Below are positions 25,088 through 35,639 of a DNA stretch of 64,000 nucleotides, in pieces. The position numbers and the translations under genes were made by a program. A model generated the notes under the pieces. The model saw only the letters and a program-made list of their open reading frames with translations. It made no database searches and was not told where the DNA came from. Every line of letters begins with the position of its first letter. Position 1 is the stretch's first letter. Source of the stretch: Mesorhizobium sp. AR10 (GTDB taxonomy: Bacteria; Pseudomonadota; Alphaproteobacteria; Rhizobiales; Rhizobiaceae); assembly GCF_024746795.1 (NCBI RefSeq), contig NZ_CP080524.1, positions 2,148,001-2,212,000 on the forward strand, given 5' to 3'.

Positions 25088-25474
25088 CTATGCCGTGGCC
25101 AGGTGAAGCTGCTCGAAACCCTCGAAGAATTCGCCGTAGTCGCAGGTGATTTCCTCGCCCGCCGCGATGTCACGGGTCGCGGTGGCCCCGCCATAGTGCG
25201 AAAAATCCGTGTTCGGCCTGTCGGCATGGTTCATGAAGCGGCCATTGTCGACTTCATAGACCATGAAACCGGGCCGGTCGGGGCTTGGATAGGCATATCT
25301 GTCCAGCAATTCCTTGAGGTGCGGGTGTGCTGCCTCATATTTTTCCATCGGGATCAGCCGGTCGAAATCCGGGTCGAGGCGCCAGATCGACGCCCCTTTC
25401 CCGATCGGCTCGGCGGCGAACACGCCGACACCTTCGATTGCGCTCGCAGCGATATAGGTTCTGATCAGCATCAT
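25088..25474 (-). CDS. Stand-alone SET-domain protein
   Basis: A 128-residue protein made of a single SET domain. It has the catalytic-fold motifs GRFMNHADRPNTDF (NHxxxPN type) at about 75-88 and GEEITCDYGEF near the C-terminus. SET domains are usually lysine methyltransferases using SAM; small bacterial versions exist, with mostly unknown substrates. The start is the ATG at 25474 (a tandem ATG ATG); 38 more upstream codons are open but not conserved in style. The pre-SET and post-SET cysteine clusters are absent. Activity is inferred. Confidence 0.75.
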   Translation of the reverse strand: MMLIRTYIAASAIEGVGVFAAEPIGKGASIWRLDPDFDRLIPMEKYEAAHPHLKELLDRYAYPSPDRPGFMVYEVDNGRFMNHADRPNTDFSHYGGATATRDIAAGEEITCDYGEFFEGFEQLHLATA

Positions 25475-25584
25475 GGTTCCGGCCCGTCTTCGAACAGACA
25501 CGGAATCACCAAATCGAATTGAAAAAGCAAGGCCGGTTTGGTGACATTTGTCGCTTGCGAGCGTGTGTACCGATCGAAAATCCT

Positions 25585-26355
25585 TCACGTCCGGTTGATC
25601 GAGACGCCGCCGTCGGCAAACAGCGCCGATCCGGTGGTGAAGCTGGACGCATCCGACGCCAGAAAGAGCGCCGCGCGGGCGATCTCCTCTGGCCGCGCAA
25701 TGCGCTTCAGCGCATGCAGACCTTCGACGAAAGCCAGCACTTCAGGTCCGGCATCCGGCGCGTTGGTGATGCTTGCAGGCGTGTCCGTGCCGCCCGGCAT
25801 CAGCGCATTGACCCGCACGCCCTTCGGGCCATATTCGGCGGCAAGCACCTGCGTCAGTCCGATCAGCCCGGCCTTGCTTGCGGCATAGCTGGTCATGCCT
25901 GGCATGCCGACCGTGTTGCCGACAAACGTAGAGGTGAAGATCAGCGATCCGCCACCGCGATCGACCATCGCCGGCACCTGATACTTTGCGCCAAGGAAGG
26001 CGCTGGTCAGGTTGGTGTCGAGCGTCTCGCGCCAGCCCTTGAGCGACAGTTCCGAAATCGGCCCCATCGCGCCGACAGCGCCGACATTGTTGAAGGCGAT
26101 ATCGAGCCCGCCGAACCTGCCGACCGCCAACTCGACGAGGGCCTTTGCATAGGCTTCTTCGGTGACGTCGCCGGCAAGGGCGATGGCGGTGCCGTCGGCA
26201 TCCTCGATTTCGGCGACGAGGGCGTCAAGTTCGGCCTGGCGACGGGCAGCGACGATGATCTTGGCGCCCTGTTCGGCAAAGAGCTTTGCGGTGGCGCGGC
26301 CGATGCCGGAGCTAGCGCCGGTGACGATGGCGACCTTGTTGGCGAGTGCGAACAT
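25585..26355 (-). CDS. SDR family oxidoreductase
   Basis: A 256-residue classical short-chain dehydrogenase/reductase. It has the NAD(P) motif [12 protein letters not shown] in place of NNAG, and catalytic S (FTSTFVG), Y-x3-K (YAASK). AAGGA lies eight bases before the ATG at 26355; an ATG nine bases upstream is possible. Residue R after the second strand (AARR) suggests NADP preference. The substrate is unknown. It is transcribed divergently from soxB. Confidence 0.85.
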   Translation of the reverse strand: MFALANKVAIVTGASSGIGRATAKLFAEQGAKIIVAARRQAELDALVAEIEDADGTAIALAGDVTEEAYAKALVELAVGRFGGLDIAFNNVGAVGAMGPISELSLKGWRETLDTNLTSAFLGAKYQVPAMVDRGGGSLIFTSTFVGNTVGMPGMTSYAASKAGLIGLTQVLAAEYGPKGVRVNALMPGGTDTPASITNAPDAGPEVLAFVEGLHALKRIARPEEIARAALFLASDASSFTTGSALFADGGVSINRT

Positions 26356-26591
26356 TTTCTGCATCCTTTTTTCGCGCCGACCTTGCCGGCAATTGGGATG
26401 TTGATCGCAGGCTGGGGCGGCGCGGGCCACCCGATACCTGCGAAGGATCCGGATGCGTCATTTTCGTCGCGGCACAAAACGGCAAGCGCCGTCGCAAACA
26501 GCGCAAGGGTGGCAGCGCTGTTTCGCTAGTGATACACCTCGCGCGCCGGGGCTTGAGTGGATGCCCGGCCGCAATCCGCGAGGCTAGAACG

Positions 26592-27845
26592 TTGAAAAAA
26601 TATTCGGTATTCGCCATCGCCCGCGAGGCCATGCGCGGCCACAAGGGCTGGGAGGAACAGTGGTCCTCGCCAGAGCCGAAGAAGGAATACGACGTCATCA
26701 TCGTCGGCGCCGGCGGCCATGGACTGGCGACTGCCTACTATCTCGCCACGGTGCACGGCATCACCAATGTCGCGGTCCTGGAAAAGGGCTGGCTCGGCGG
26801 CGGCAACACCGGCCGCAACACCACCATCATCCGCTCCAACTATCTCTATGACGAAAGCGCCGGCATTTACGACCACGCACTGAAGCTGTGGGACGGGCTG
26901 AGCCAGGAGCTCAACTACAACGTCATGTATTCGCCGCGCGGCGTCATGATGCTCGCCCACAATGTCCACGACATCCAGGTGCTGAAGCGCCACGTCCATG
27001 CCAACCGGCTGAACGGCATCGACAACGAATGGCTGACGCCGGAAGCGGCGAAGGAATTCTGCCCGCCGCTCAACATCTCCAGGGAGGCGCGCTATCCGGT
27101 GGTGGGTGCGGCCCTGCAGCGCCGCGGCGGCACCGCCCGTCACGATGCCGTTGCCTGGGGCTATGCGCGCGGCGCCTCGGCCCGCGGCGTCCACATCATC
27201 CAGAATTGCGAGGTCACCGGGGTCAAGCGGGCGCCGAATGGCGCGGTCGTGGGTGTCGACACGACGCGCGGCTTCATTGGCGCCAAGAAGGTCGGTGTCG
27301 TTGCCGCCGGCCATTCGTCGGTGATCATGAACATGGCCGGCGTGCGCATGCCGCTGGAAAGCTATCCGCTGCAGGCGCTGGTGTCGGAGCCGGTCAAGCC
27401 GGTATTCCCCTGCGTGGTGATGTCGAACACGGTGCACGCCTATATCTCGCAGTCCGACAAGGGCGAACTGGTCATCGGCGCCGGCACCGACCAGTACGTC
27501 TCCTATTCTCAGACCGGCGGCCTGCACATCCTCCAGCACACGCTCGACGCCATCTGCGAGATGTTCCCGATGTTCACGCGCATGAAGATGCTGCGTTCAT
27601 GGGGCGGCATTGTCGACGTGACGCCTGATCGCTCGCCGATCCTGGCCAAGACGCCGGTGGCCGGCCTGTACGTCAATTGCGGCTGGGGCACAGGCGGCTT
27701 CAAGGCGACGCCGGGCTCGGGCCATGTCTTTGCCCACACCATCGCCAACGACAATCCGCACGCCATCAACGCGCCCTTCACCATCGAGCGCTTCCGCACC
27801 GGCCGCCTGATCGACGAGGCAGCGGCGGCGGCGGTGGCGCACTGA
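26592..27845 (+). CDS. soxB: Sarcosine oxidase beta subunit
   Basis: A 417-residue FAD-linked subunit of heterotetrameric sarcosine oxidase, which demethylates sarcosine to glycine and passes the methyl group to tetrahydrofolate. The dinucleotide motif [17 protein letters not shown] follows the typical N-terminus [20 protein letters not shown]. The start must be the TTG at 26592, since the conserved N-terminus begins there; GAGG lies upstream. Its stop overlaps the next ATG (TGATG). Confidence 0.93.
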   Translation: MKKYSVFAIAREAMRGHKGWEEQWSSPEPKKEYDVIIVGAGGHGLATAYYLATVHGITNVAVLEKGWLGGGNTGRNTTIIRSNYLYDESAGIYDHALKLWDGLSQELNYNVMYSPRGVMMLAHNVHDIQVLKRHVHANRLNGIDNEWLTPEAAKEFCPPLNISREARYPVVGAALQRRGGTARHDAVAWGYARGASARGVHIIQNCEVTGVKRAPNGAVVGVDTTRGFIGAKKVGVVAAGHSSVIMNMAGVRMPLESYPLQALVSEPVKPVFPCVVMSNTVHAYISQSDKGELVIGAGTDQYVSYSQTGGLHILQHTLDAICEMFPMFTRMKMLRSWGGIVDVTPDRSPILAKTPVAGLYVNCGWGTGGFKATPGSGHVFAHTIANDNPHAINAPFTIERFRTGRLIDEAAAAAVAH

Positions 27846-28267
27846 TGATGGCGCAGATGGCTGTCGCAATGCCGCTGGTGCTCGCTGGCGAGCAGGGGAT
27901 GTTTCATGTCCCGTCGGTCGAAGAGGTGCGCCTGCAGCCGATCAGCCGCGCCGAAAACGAGACCGGATGGCCGTTTTCCGTAGACGACGGGATGCTGGCT
28001 TGCGTTTGGAGCGGCGGCCAGAAAGTGGTCACCTTTCTGGAAAACAGACCGGCCGATCTCGAGGACGGCCAGACATTCCAGCCGCGCCACGTGATCGTGA
28101 CGACCGATCCAATGTTGCTCACTATCGGCAACATGGCCTATCGCGATCTTTTCCGCCCGGCGGCAAGCGTCGAGGAACGCATCCGGCAGGTCGCACCTTT
28201 CGTGACATTGGGCCAGAGGCTTTGCGATCAACCCGCCGGCGCCCGCGTCGGCCACGGCGAATTGTAG
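27845..28267 (+). CDS. Extra gene inside the sox operon, possibly DUF2511-like
   Basis: A 140-residue protein, translationally coupled to soxB and followed 11 bases later by soxD. It is not one of the four standard subunits. The segment TGWPFSVDDGMLACVWSGG followed by QKVVTF recalls the DUF2511/YebY pattern (W-P-F ... L-x-C), but the match is weak and from memory. There is no signal peptide or membrane helix. Its position suggests a role in sarcosine oxidase assembly or methyl-group handling; this is inference. Confidence 0.65.
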   Translation: MMAQMAVAMPLVLAGEQGMFHVPSVEEVRLQPISRAENETGWPFSVDDGMLACVWSGGQKVVTFLENRPADLEDGQTFQPRHVIVTTDPMLLTIGNMAYRDLFRPAASVEERIRQVAPFVTLGQRLCDQPAGARVGHGEL

Positions 28268-28278
28268 GAACGATCACC

Positions 28279-28575
28279 ATGCTTCTCATCCGCTGCCCCT
28301 ATTGCGAGGAAGAGCGCCCGGAACTCGAGTTCCGCAACGCCGGCGAGGCGCATATTGCGCGTTCGGCCAACATGGCCGGCGAGAGCGACGACGACTTCGA
28401 AAAGTTCTTCTTCATTCGCTCCAACCCCAAAGGCATCATCTATGAGCGCTGGCGGCACATGCATGGCTGCGCGCGTTTCTTCAACGCCGTGCGCGACACC
28501 ATCACCGACAAGTTCATCATGACCTACAAGGCCGGCGAGCCGAAGCCTGCGAAGCTGCCGGGAGTTGCCAAATGA
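28279..28575 (+). CDS. soxD: Sarcosine oxidase delta subunit
   Basis: A 98-residue zinc-binding small subunit of heterotetrameric sarcosine oxidase. It has the zinc ligands C6-P-Y-C9 near the N-terminus and HGC in HMHGCARFFN. TAGGA lies about nine bases before the ATG. Its end overlaps soxA by four bases (ATGA). Confidence 0.93.
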   Translation: MLLIRCPYCEEERPELEFRNAGEAHIARSANMAGESDDDFEKFFFIRSNPKGIIYERWRHMHGCARFFNAVRDTITDKFIMTYKAGEPKPAKLPGVAK

Positions 28576-31557
28576 GCGGCGCGTTCCGCATTCCCGGCGC
28601 CGGGCGCCTCAAGCAGGCCAAGACCGCCCGCTTCAGCTTCGACGGCCAGGCCTATGCCGGCGTCGAGGGCGACACGCTGGCCTCGGCGCTGCTTGCCAAC
28701 GGCGTCCATCTGGTCGGCCGTTCGTTCAAATATCACCGGCCGCGCGGTTTTCTGTCCGCCGGTGCCGAAGAGCCCAACGCGCTGGTCCAGGTCGAGCGCG
28801 ACGCAGCGCGCAAAACGCCAAACATCCGCGCCACCGTGCAGGAACTCTATGACGGGCTGACGGCACAGTCGCAGAACCGCTGGCCATCGCTGGCCTTCGA
28901 CGTCGGCGCGGTCAACGACATCGCCTCGCCCCTGTTCTCCGCCGGTTTCTACTACAAGACCTTCATGTGGCCGAAGGCGGCGTGGAAGACCCTCTACGAG
29001 CCCAAAATCCGCGCTGCAGCGGGTCTTGGCGTTGCGCCAGACAAGCCGGATCCCGACCACTACTCGGCGCGTTTTGCCCATTGCGATGTGCTGGTGCTGG
29101 GCGGCGGTGCGGCCGGCATCGCCGCCGCACTGGCCGCCGCCGAAACCGGCGCGCGTGTCATCCTTGCCGACGAACAGGCGGATTTCGGTGGCAGCCTGCG
29201 TTTCGAAAGTGGCGCGAAGATCGACGGCCAGGATGGTTATGCCTGGGCGCAGGCCGCTGTAGCCAAACTCAGCGCGATGGACAATGTCCGCGTGCTGCCG
29301 CGCACCACGGCCTTCGGCTATTACGCGCAGAACTTCGTTGGGCTGGTCGAGCGCGTCAGCGACCATCTGCAAAACCCCGGCCGCGATTTGCCGCGCGAGC
29401 GGCTATGGCAGGTCCGCGCCAGGCGCGTCGTCTTGGCGACAGGCGCCATCGAGCGCCACATGGTTTTTGCCGACAATGACCGGCCGGGCATCATGTTGGC
29501 ATCGGCGGCGCGCACCTATCTCAACCAATACGGCGTCGCCGTCGGCAGGAATGTCGGCGTCTATACGGCCAATGATTCCGCCTATGCGGCGGCGATCGAC
29601 CTGAAGAAGGCCGGCGTCAACGTGGCGGCCATCGTCGACCTGCGCGACAATCCGACCGGACCGGTGATTGACGAGGCGAGGGCGCTCGGCATCGAGGTCA
29701 ATTTCGGCCGCGCGGTGATCCGCGCTGGCGGCAAATTGCGCGTGTCGTCGATGACCGTGCAGCCGAAGAATGGCGGCGGCGAACGCACCATTCCGGTCGA
29801 CGCGATCTTGATGTCGGCCGGCTGGACGCCGTCGGTGCATCTTTTCTCGCAGTCGCGCGGCAAGGTCGCCTTCAACGACGAGACCAAGCGCTTCGTGCCC
29901 GGTACCTACGCGCAGGATTGCGTCTCGGTCGGCGCCTGCAACGGCACCGACGGGCTGTCGGCGACGATCGACGAGGCCTATGCGGCCGGCGTCAAGGCAG
30001 CGAGAGACGTGGGCGCCAAAGCCTCCAAGGGTACGAAGCCGAAGGTCGACGCCAGCGAAAGCTGGTCGCGCGGCATGCTGGGTGCAGCGCCCGGCGCCGG
30101 GCCGGATTCGACGGTAAAGGCCTTTGTTGATTTCCAGAACGATGTCACCGCCAAGGACATCCGCCAGGCCGTGCACGAGGGCATGCGCTCGATCGAGCAC
30201 GTCAAGCGCTTCACCACCAACGGCATGGCGACCGACCAGGGCAAGACCTCCAACATGCACGGCCTGGCGATTGCCGCCGAGACGCTGGGCAAGCCGATCC
30301 CTCAGGTCGGCCTGACGACGTTCCGGGCGCCCTACACGCCGGTGACGTTCGGCGCGATCATCGGCCACGCGCGGGGTCCGCTTTTCGATCCGACCCGCAA
30401 GACGGCGATCCATCCGTGGGCGGCGGCCCAAGGCGCGGTGTTCGAGGATGTCGGCCAGTGGAAGCGTGCCTGGTATTTCCCCAAGGGCGGCGAGGACATG
30501 CACGCTGCCGTCGACCGTGAGTGTGTGACCGTACGCAAGACCGCTGGCCTGTTCGACGCCTCGACGCTGGGCAAGATCGAAGTGGTCGGGCCGGATGCGG
30601 CGAAGTTCATGGAGCTGCTCTACACCAACCCATGGGAGAAGCTCGAGCCGGGCCGCTGCCGCTACGGCATCATGCTGCGCGAAGACGGTTTCATCTATGA
30701 CGATGGCGTCGTCGGCAGGCTGGCGCCCGACCGTTTCCATGTGACGACGACGACCGGCGGCGCGCCGCGCGTCATGAACCACATGGAGGACTATCTCCAG
30801 ACCGAGTTCCCGCATCTCAATGTCTGGCTGACCTCGATCACCGAGCAGTGGGCGGTCATCGCCGTGCAGGGACCGAAGTCGCGCGACATCATCGCGCCGC
30901 TGGTCGAAGGCATCGACATGTCGGACGAGGCGCTGCCGCATATGTCGGTGCGCGAAGGCAAGATCTGCGGCGTGCCGACACGGCTGTTTCGCATGTCGTT
31001 CACCGGTGAGCGCGGCTTCGAGGTCAACGTGCCGGCCGATTACGGCCAGGCGGTCTGGGAAGCACTGTGGGCCGAAGGCCAGAAGCATGGCGCTGCCGCC
31101 TATGGCACCGAGTCGATGCACGTGCTGCGCGCCGAAAAGGGCTACATCATCGTCGGCCAGGATACGGACGGCACGGTGACGCCGAACGACGCCGGTCTCG
31201 ACTGGGCGGTCGGCAAGAAGAAGACCGATTTCGTCGGTATCAGGGGCATGGCGCGCCCGGATCTGGTCGCCAAGGGCCGCAAGCAGCTGGTCGGCCTGAA
31301 GACCAAGGACCCGAAAGTGGTGCTGGAAGAGGGTGCGCAGATCGTTGAGGATCCGAAGCAGGCGATCCCGATGAAAATGATCGGCCACGTCACGTCGAGC
31401 TACTGGTCGGAAAACTGCGGGCGTTCGATCGCGCTGGCGCTGGTCGCCGGTGGCCGCGACCGGATGGGCGAGACGCTCTATGTGCCGATGCCGAACGGGG
31501 TGATCGAGGTTGAGGTCACCGGCATGGTGTTCTTCGACGAGACGGGAGGACGCCTCA

Positions 31558-31565
<8 letters not shown>
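28572..31565 (+). CDS. soxA: Sarcosine oxidase alpha subunit
   Basis: A 997-residue subunit. The order is an N-terminal ferredoxin-like domain (FDGQAYAGVEGDTLASALLA), a NAD(P)/FAD disulfide-reductase domain (VLGGGAAGIAAALAAAETGA, about residue 177) and a C-terminal GcvT-like folate-binding half (from about 620, with FDASTLGKIEVVGPDAAKFM). The folate domain receives the methyl group to form 5,10-methylene-tetrahydrofolate. The length is typical. It overlaps soxD and soxG, consistent with co-ordinated synthesis. Confidence 0.95.
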
Positions 31566-32429
<864 letters not shown>

Positions 32430-32474
32430 CGCTCCATCAGGTTCCTGCGGCCGGACTGAAACGGCCACGAAAAT

Positions 32475-32505
32475 GGGCGGTCAGGATATCCTGCCGCCCT
32501 TAATA
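32475..32505. terminator. Bidirectional terminator hairpin
   Basis: GGGCGG and CCGCCC flank the palindrome CAGGATATCCTG (32482-32493), giving a 12-bp stem with one bulged T, followed by TTAATATT. It lies between two convergent small genes. Confidence 0.75.
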
Positions 32506-32539
32506 TTGTGCCGTTCGGTGGTTGAGCCGATCGATCAGC

Positions 32540-32785
32540 TCAGAACGAACTGGGCACGATCCACGGGTTGATCTCGATGCCGAGCCGGGGGCCCTTGCTG
32601 TCGGCCGAGCCGGCCTTGGCGTCTGTCTTTTCGACCGAGCCGGTCGCGCTGCAATCGAGCTTCACATTGGTCCTGGTGTCGACGCAGGCTGCCGCTGGCG
32701 CCTGCTTGGCCGGCGTGTTCGTGCCAGCAAAAGCGGCGCCCGAGAATGCCAGTACGGCAGCGAGAGTGAGGATTGTCTTTTTCAT
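32540..32785 (-). CDS. Small secreted protein, DUF680-like
   Basis: An 81-residue protein with signal peptide 1 to about 20 (MKKTILTLAAVLAFSGAAFA) and a short mature part containing two Cys (AACVDTRTNVKLDCSATGS). It resembles the DUF680 group that is expanded in Mesorhizobium; the match is by signal region and size, so moderate. GGAGACAG precedes the start. Palindromes in its upstream region suggest control by the nearby TetR protein. Confidence 0.7.
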   Translation of the reverse strand: MKKTILTLAAVLAFSGAAFAGTNTPAKQAPAAACVDTRTNVKLDCSATGSVEKTDAKAGSADSKGPRLGIEINPWIVPSSF

Positions 32786-32818
32786 CGTCTGTCTCCGGGT
32801 TCAACGGTCAAATCTTTT

Positions 32819-32892
32819 CCGTACATGTACGGTCTGGTGTACATATACGCCCACCAATTGCAGGTTTCAAGTCAGAAATCGTACATGTACGG
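32819..32892. promoter_or_regulatory. Paired CGTACATGTACG palindromes, candidate TetR operators
   Basis: CCGTACATGTACGG (32819-32832) is a perfect 14-bp palindrome. CGTACATGTACG (32880-32891) repeats its 12-bp core, and a weaker GTGTACATATAC (32837-32848) lies between. They sit 34-107 bases upstream of the small secreted protein gene. The promoter region of the tetR gene itself contains TGTACGG near 33692. Confidence 0.6.
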
Positions 32893-33001
32893 AGAATTTT
32901 TTTGAACGGCTGAATTGTCGCGGACGCCATGCGCACAAGCATGATGATTGCCTCGGTTCGTCCAGGGGATCGCCGTCACAGATGCGGAAAAGAAAGGGGG
33001 C

Positions 33002-33646
33002 TCAGCAGTTGACCGGCGTCTCGGTCAGCGGCGGCACGTCCTGCGTCATCAGCGTGGCCAGCGTGAAATCGCACATCCGCTTCACGAAAGCCTGCGGGTC
33101 GCCGAAAGGATAGAAGGGAAAGGTGATCAGCAATGAGATCGTGCCATGGCCGACCGCCCATAGCATGGTGGCGATGGCGCGCGGATCGCCCTTGAGCTTG
33201 CCGGCGGCGACGCAGGCCTCGACTCGGCTGATGAGCACTTTCATCGCCGGGTTGCCCTCTTCCATCTCTTCGTAGCTTCTGCCTTCCGGCAGCTTGGTCT
33301 TCTCGGTCATGAACACCGTACGGTATTCGTTGGGATTGCCGAGCCCGAAGGCGGCATACTCCGTCATGACAGCCTGCAGCGCCTCGATCGGATCGTCCGC
33401 CGGATGAGCCTCGATCCGCTTGGCCAAGGTCTCGAACGCATCCTCGGCCAGTGCGAACAGGATATCCTGCTTGTCGGCGAAATAGGAATAGACCGACATT
33501 GGCGCATAGCCGACGCGCTTGGCCAGCTTGCGGATGGTGAGGCCTTCATAGCCTTCTTCCTGCACAAGCTTGTGCGCTGCTTCGACAAGTTCGGAGCGCA
33601 GTTCGGCTTTTTGCTTCTCGCGGCGGTTCTGGACGCTCAGCGGCAA
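33002..33646 (-). CDS. TetR family transcriptional regulator
   Basis: A 214-residue regulator with an N-terminal TetR helix-turn-helix (about residues 15-60, including LTIRKLAKRVGYAPMSVYSY and FADKQDILFAL) and a ligand-binding C-terminal domain of the WHG/TetR_C_13 type. It is transcribed leftward toward the small secreted gene at 32540, with the palindrome-bearing gap between them. The ligand is unknown. Likely targets are itself and that gene. Confidence 0.88.
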   Translation of the reverse strand: MPLSVQNRREKQKAELRSELVEAAHKLVQEEGYEGLTIRKLAKRVGYAPMSVYSYFADKQDILFALAEDAFETLAKRIEAHPADDPIEALQAVMTEYAAFGLGNPNEYRTVFMTEKTKLPEGRSYEEMEEGNPAMKVLISRVEACVAAGKLKGDPRAIATMLWAVGHGTISLLITFPFYPFGDPQAFVKRMCDFTLATLMTQDVPPLTETPVNC

Positions 33647-33879
33647 TTTCTCTGCCTTGGTTGTTGGTGTCTGGCTAAATCATATACGCTGTACGGAATC
33701 GGACAAGGGTGGCCTCAAAATCGACTTCACCGGGCTGCGAATGTCCGCGTCCCTTCGCGAACATTTGGCTCCGACGTTGGTTGCGCGTGTTACTGCGACA
33801 GAAGTTCTGCAACATCGAACTGTTACAAATGGAGCCTAGTCGGCTCCGCTGCAATATTTTCCTGTTTTGGGAGGCCGAT

Positions 33880-34587
33880 ATGGCCGTGACTGAACTTTTG
33901 TCCGGCGAGCCGGATTCAAATACACTTTCTCTGGGTGCAAGACTTGCACTCAGGCGGGTCATCATGGTGGCATGGTTGGCAATCATACTTGGCTTCACCA
34001 TGGAAGCGTTGATCCTGACTGTCAGGTTTGCGGCAGGTTCACACCCGGCCACGACCCAGGTTCTGATCGAATTGGCGCAAGGCGTGACGTGGTCGTTCTT
34101 CGTCTGCGCCGGCGTCAGCCTCGGCACGGCGATCGCCAAGGTGCGAGCCTCGCTTGGCGGCTTGATTGCCGCGATCTCGGCGCCGCTGGCCATGGGCATC
34201 GCCAAGGGCACGCAAAAGGTCATGGTGAGCGCGCTCGATGCAGCCGCAAAGCCCGCGATCCTGTCGCTCACCACCCTGGGGGTGCTGCGGGCAATCGAAT
34301 ATGGCCTGCTCGGCTGGATGTTGGCCTCGCTGGCGTCGAAGGAGAAACCCCGCCCGTTGCATTTCGTGCTGGCAGGCGCTTTGGTCGGCGCGGTGTTTGG
34401 CGGCGGGATCACGGCGCTGACGATCGAGACTGCCGCTGCTAAGGATATTGCGCTGGCATTGCCACAGGCTATCACAACGGGCCTCAACGAGATCGTGTTT
34501 CCGATCGGTTGCGCGCTGGTTGTCTACATCGCCCTGCAGGTCAGCCGGCACATGAAGTTCATCGCTACCGACACCGCCAAACCATGA
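33880..34587 (+). CDS. Multi-pass membrane protein, tandem copy A
   Basis: A 235-residue protein with about six hydrophobic helices: one near 25-45 (MVAWLAIILGFTMEALILTV), others at about 60-80, 88-105, 120-145, 155-185 and 200-225. GGGAGG lies five bases before the ATG. It shares long identical stretches with copy B (for example GSHPATTQVLIELAQGVTWS). No channel, transport or enzyme motif is recognised. A glycine-rich, small-residue composition suggests tight helix packing. Function unknown. Confidence 0.8.
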   Translation: MAVTELLSGEPDSNTLSLGARLALRRVIMVAWLAIILGFTMEALILTVRFAAGSHPATTQVLIELAQGVTWSFFVCAGVSLGTAIAKVRASLGGLIAAISAPLAMGIAKGTQKVMVSALDAAAKPAILSLTTLGVLRAIEYGLLGWMLASLASKEKPRPLHFVLAGALVGAVFGGGITALTIETAAAKDIALALPQAITTGLNEIVFPIGCALVVYIALQVSRHMKFIATDTAKP

Positions 34588-34853
34588 TCGGCCTGCATGC
34601 TGTTCATCGCCCAGCCGGCGTCACCTCCGCGTAGGCTCGCTCGCCGGTCGGGCAACAGAACCGATCCGATCACGCACAAGGTGTCGCAAAGATCAGCTTG
34701 AGGTTTCCGGGTATGCCGTTTCTGGGTTGTCTTGCCCGTTTTGTCTGACGCAAAGTGTTACCGGGGCACAAACAGGCAGCATTGGACGGTTACAGACGAA
34801 GGCTATTTTGATACCCTGCAAAAAATTCTGTTTTTGGGGAGGTCGATACGACC

Positions 34854-35555
34854 ATGGCCGAGCTTTCGTCCAGTACGCCAGACGTGGATCCACTTTCTCA
34901 TGGCGCCAGGCTGGCGCTCAAGCGGGTGGTCATGGTTGCATGGTTGGCGATCGCACTCGGCTTCGCCATGGAAGCCCTTATTCTGGCCGGCAGACTTGCA
35001 GCAGGTTCTCACCCGGCCACCACCCAGGTCCTGATCGAATTGGCGCAGGGCGTGACGTGGTCGTTCTTCGTCTGCGCCGGCGTCAGCCTCGGCACAGCGA
35101 TCGCCAAGGTGCGACCCTCGCTCGGCGGCCTGATCGCCGCAATCTCGGCACCGCTGGCGATGGTCATCGCCAAGGGGTCGCAAAAGGTCATGGTAAGTGC
35201 TCTTGATGCGGCAACAAAACCGGCCACCCTCTCCCTCACCACGCTGGGCCTGCTGCGGGCGATCGAATATTGTCTGCTCGGCTGGGTACTGGCCTCGCTG
35301 GCGTCGAAGGACGAGCCCCGTTTGCTACATTTCGCGCTGACAGGCGCCTTGACGGGCGCGGTGTTCGGCGGCGGTATCACGATACTGACGATCGAGACGG
35401 CCGCCGCGAACGGCGTCGCCCTTGAATTGCCGCGGGCGATCACAACCGGCCTCAACGAGATCGTGTTCCCGATCGGTTGCTCGGTGGTCGTCTACATCGC
35501 CCTGCAGGTCGGCCGGCACATGAAGCTCATCACTACCGACGCCGCCAGACGATGA
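34854..35555 (+). CDS. Multi-pass membrane protein, tandem copy B
   Basis: A 233-residue paralogue of the gene 974 bases upstream, colinear over its whole length with most differences near the termini and between helices. GGGGAGG lies upstream of the ATG at 34854. Both frames are intact, so both copies are probably expressed. The 5' flank keeps the paired GTTAC elements. Function unknown. Confidence 0.8.
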   Translation: MAELSSSTPDVDPLSHGARLALKRVVMVAWLAIALGFAMEALILAGRLAAGSHPATTQVLIELAQGVTWSFFVCAGVSLGTAIAKVRPSLGGLIAAISAPLAMVIAKGSQKVMVSALDAATKPATLSLTTLGLLRAIEYCLLGWVLASLASKDEPRLLHFALTGALTGAVFGGGITILTIETAAANGVALELPRAITTGLNEIVFPIGCSVVVYIALQVGRHMKLITTDAARR

Positions 35556-35639
35556 TTGGCCTGCATTCTGTTTCTCGCCCAGCCGGCGTCACCTACGCGT
35601 AGGCTCGCTCGCCGGTCTGGAAACAGAACCGATCACGCT

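Noticed and set aside
29403-31388. A 661-codon open frame opposite soxA
   Set aside because: Same reason: an antisense shadow in high-GC coding DNA. The sense frame matches sarcosine oxidase throughout.
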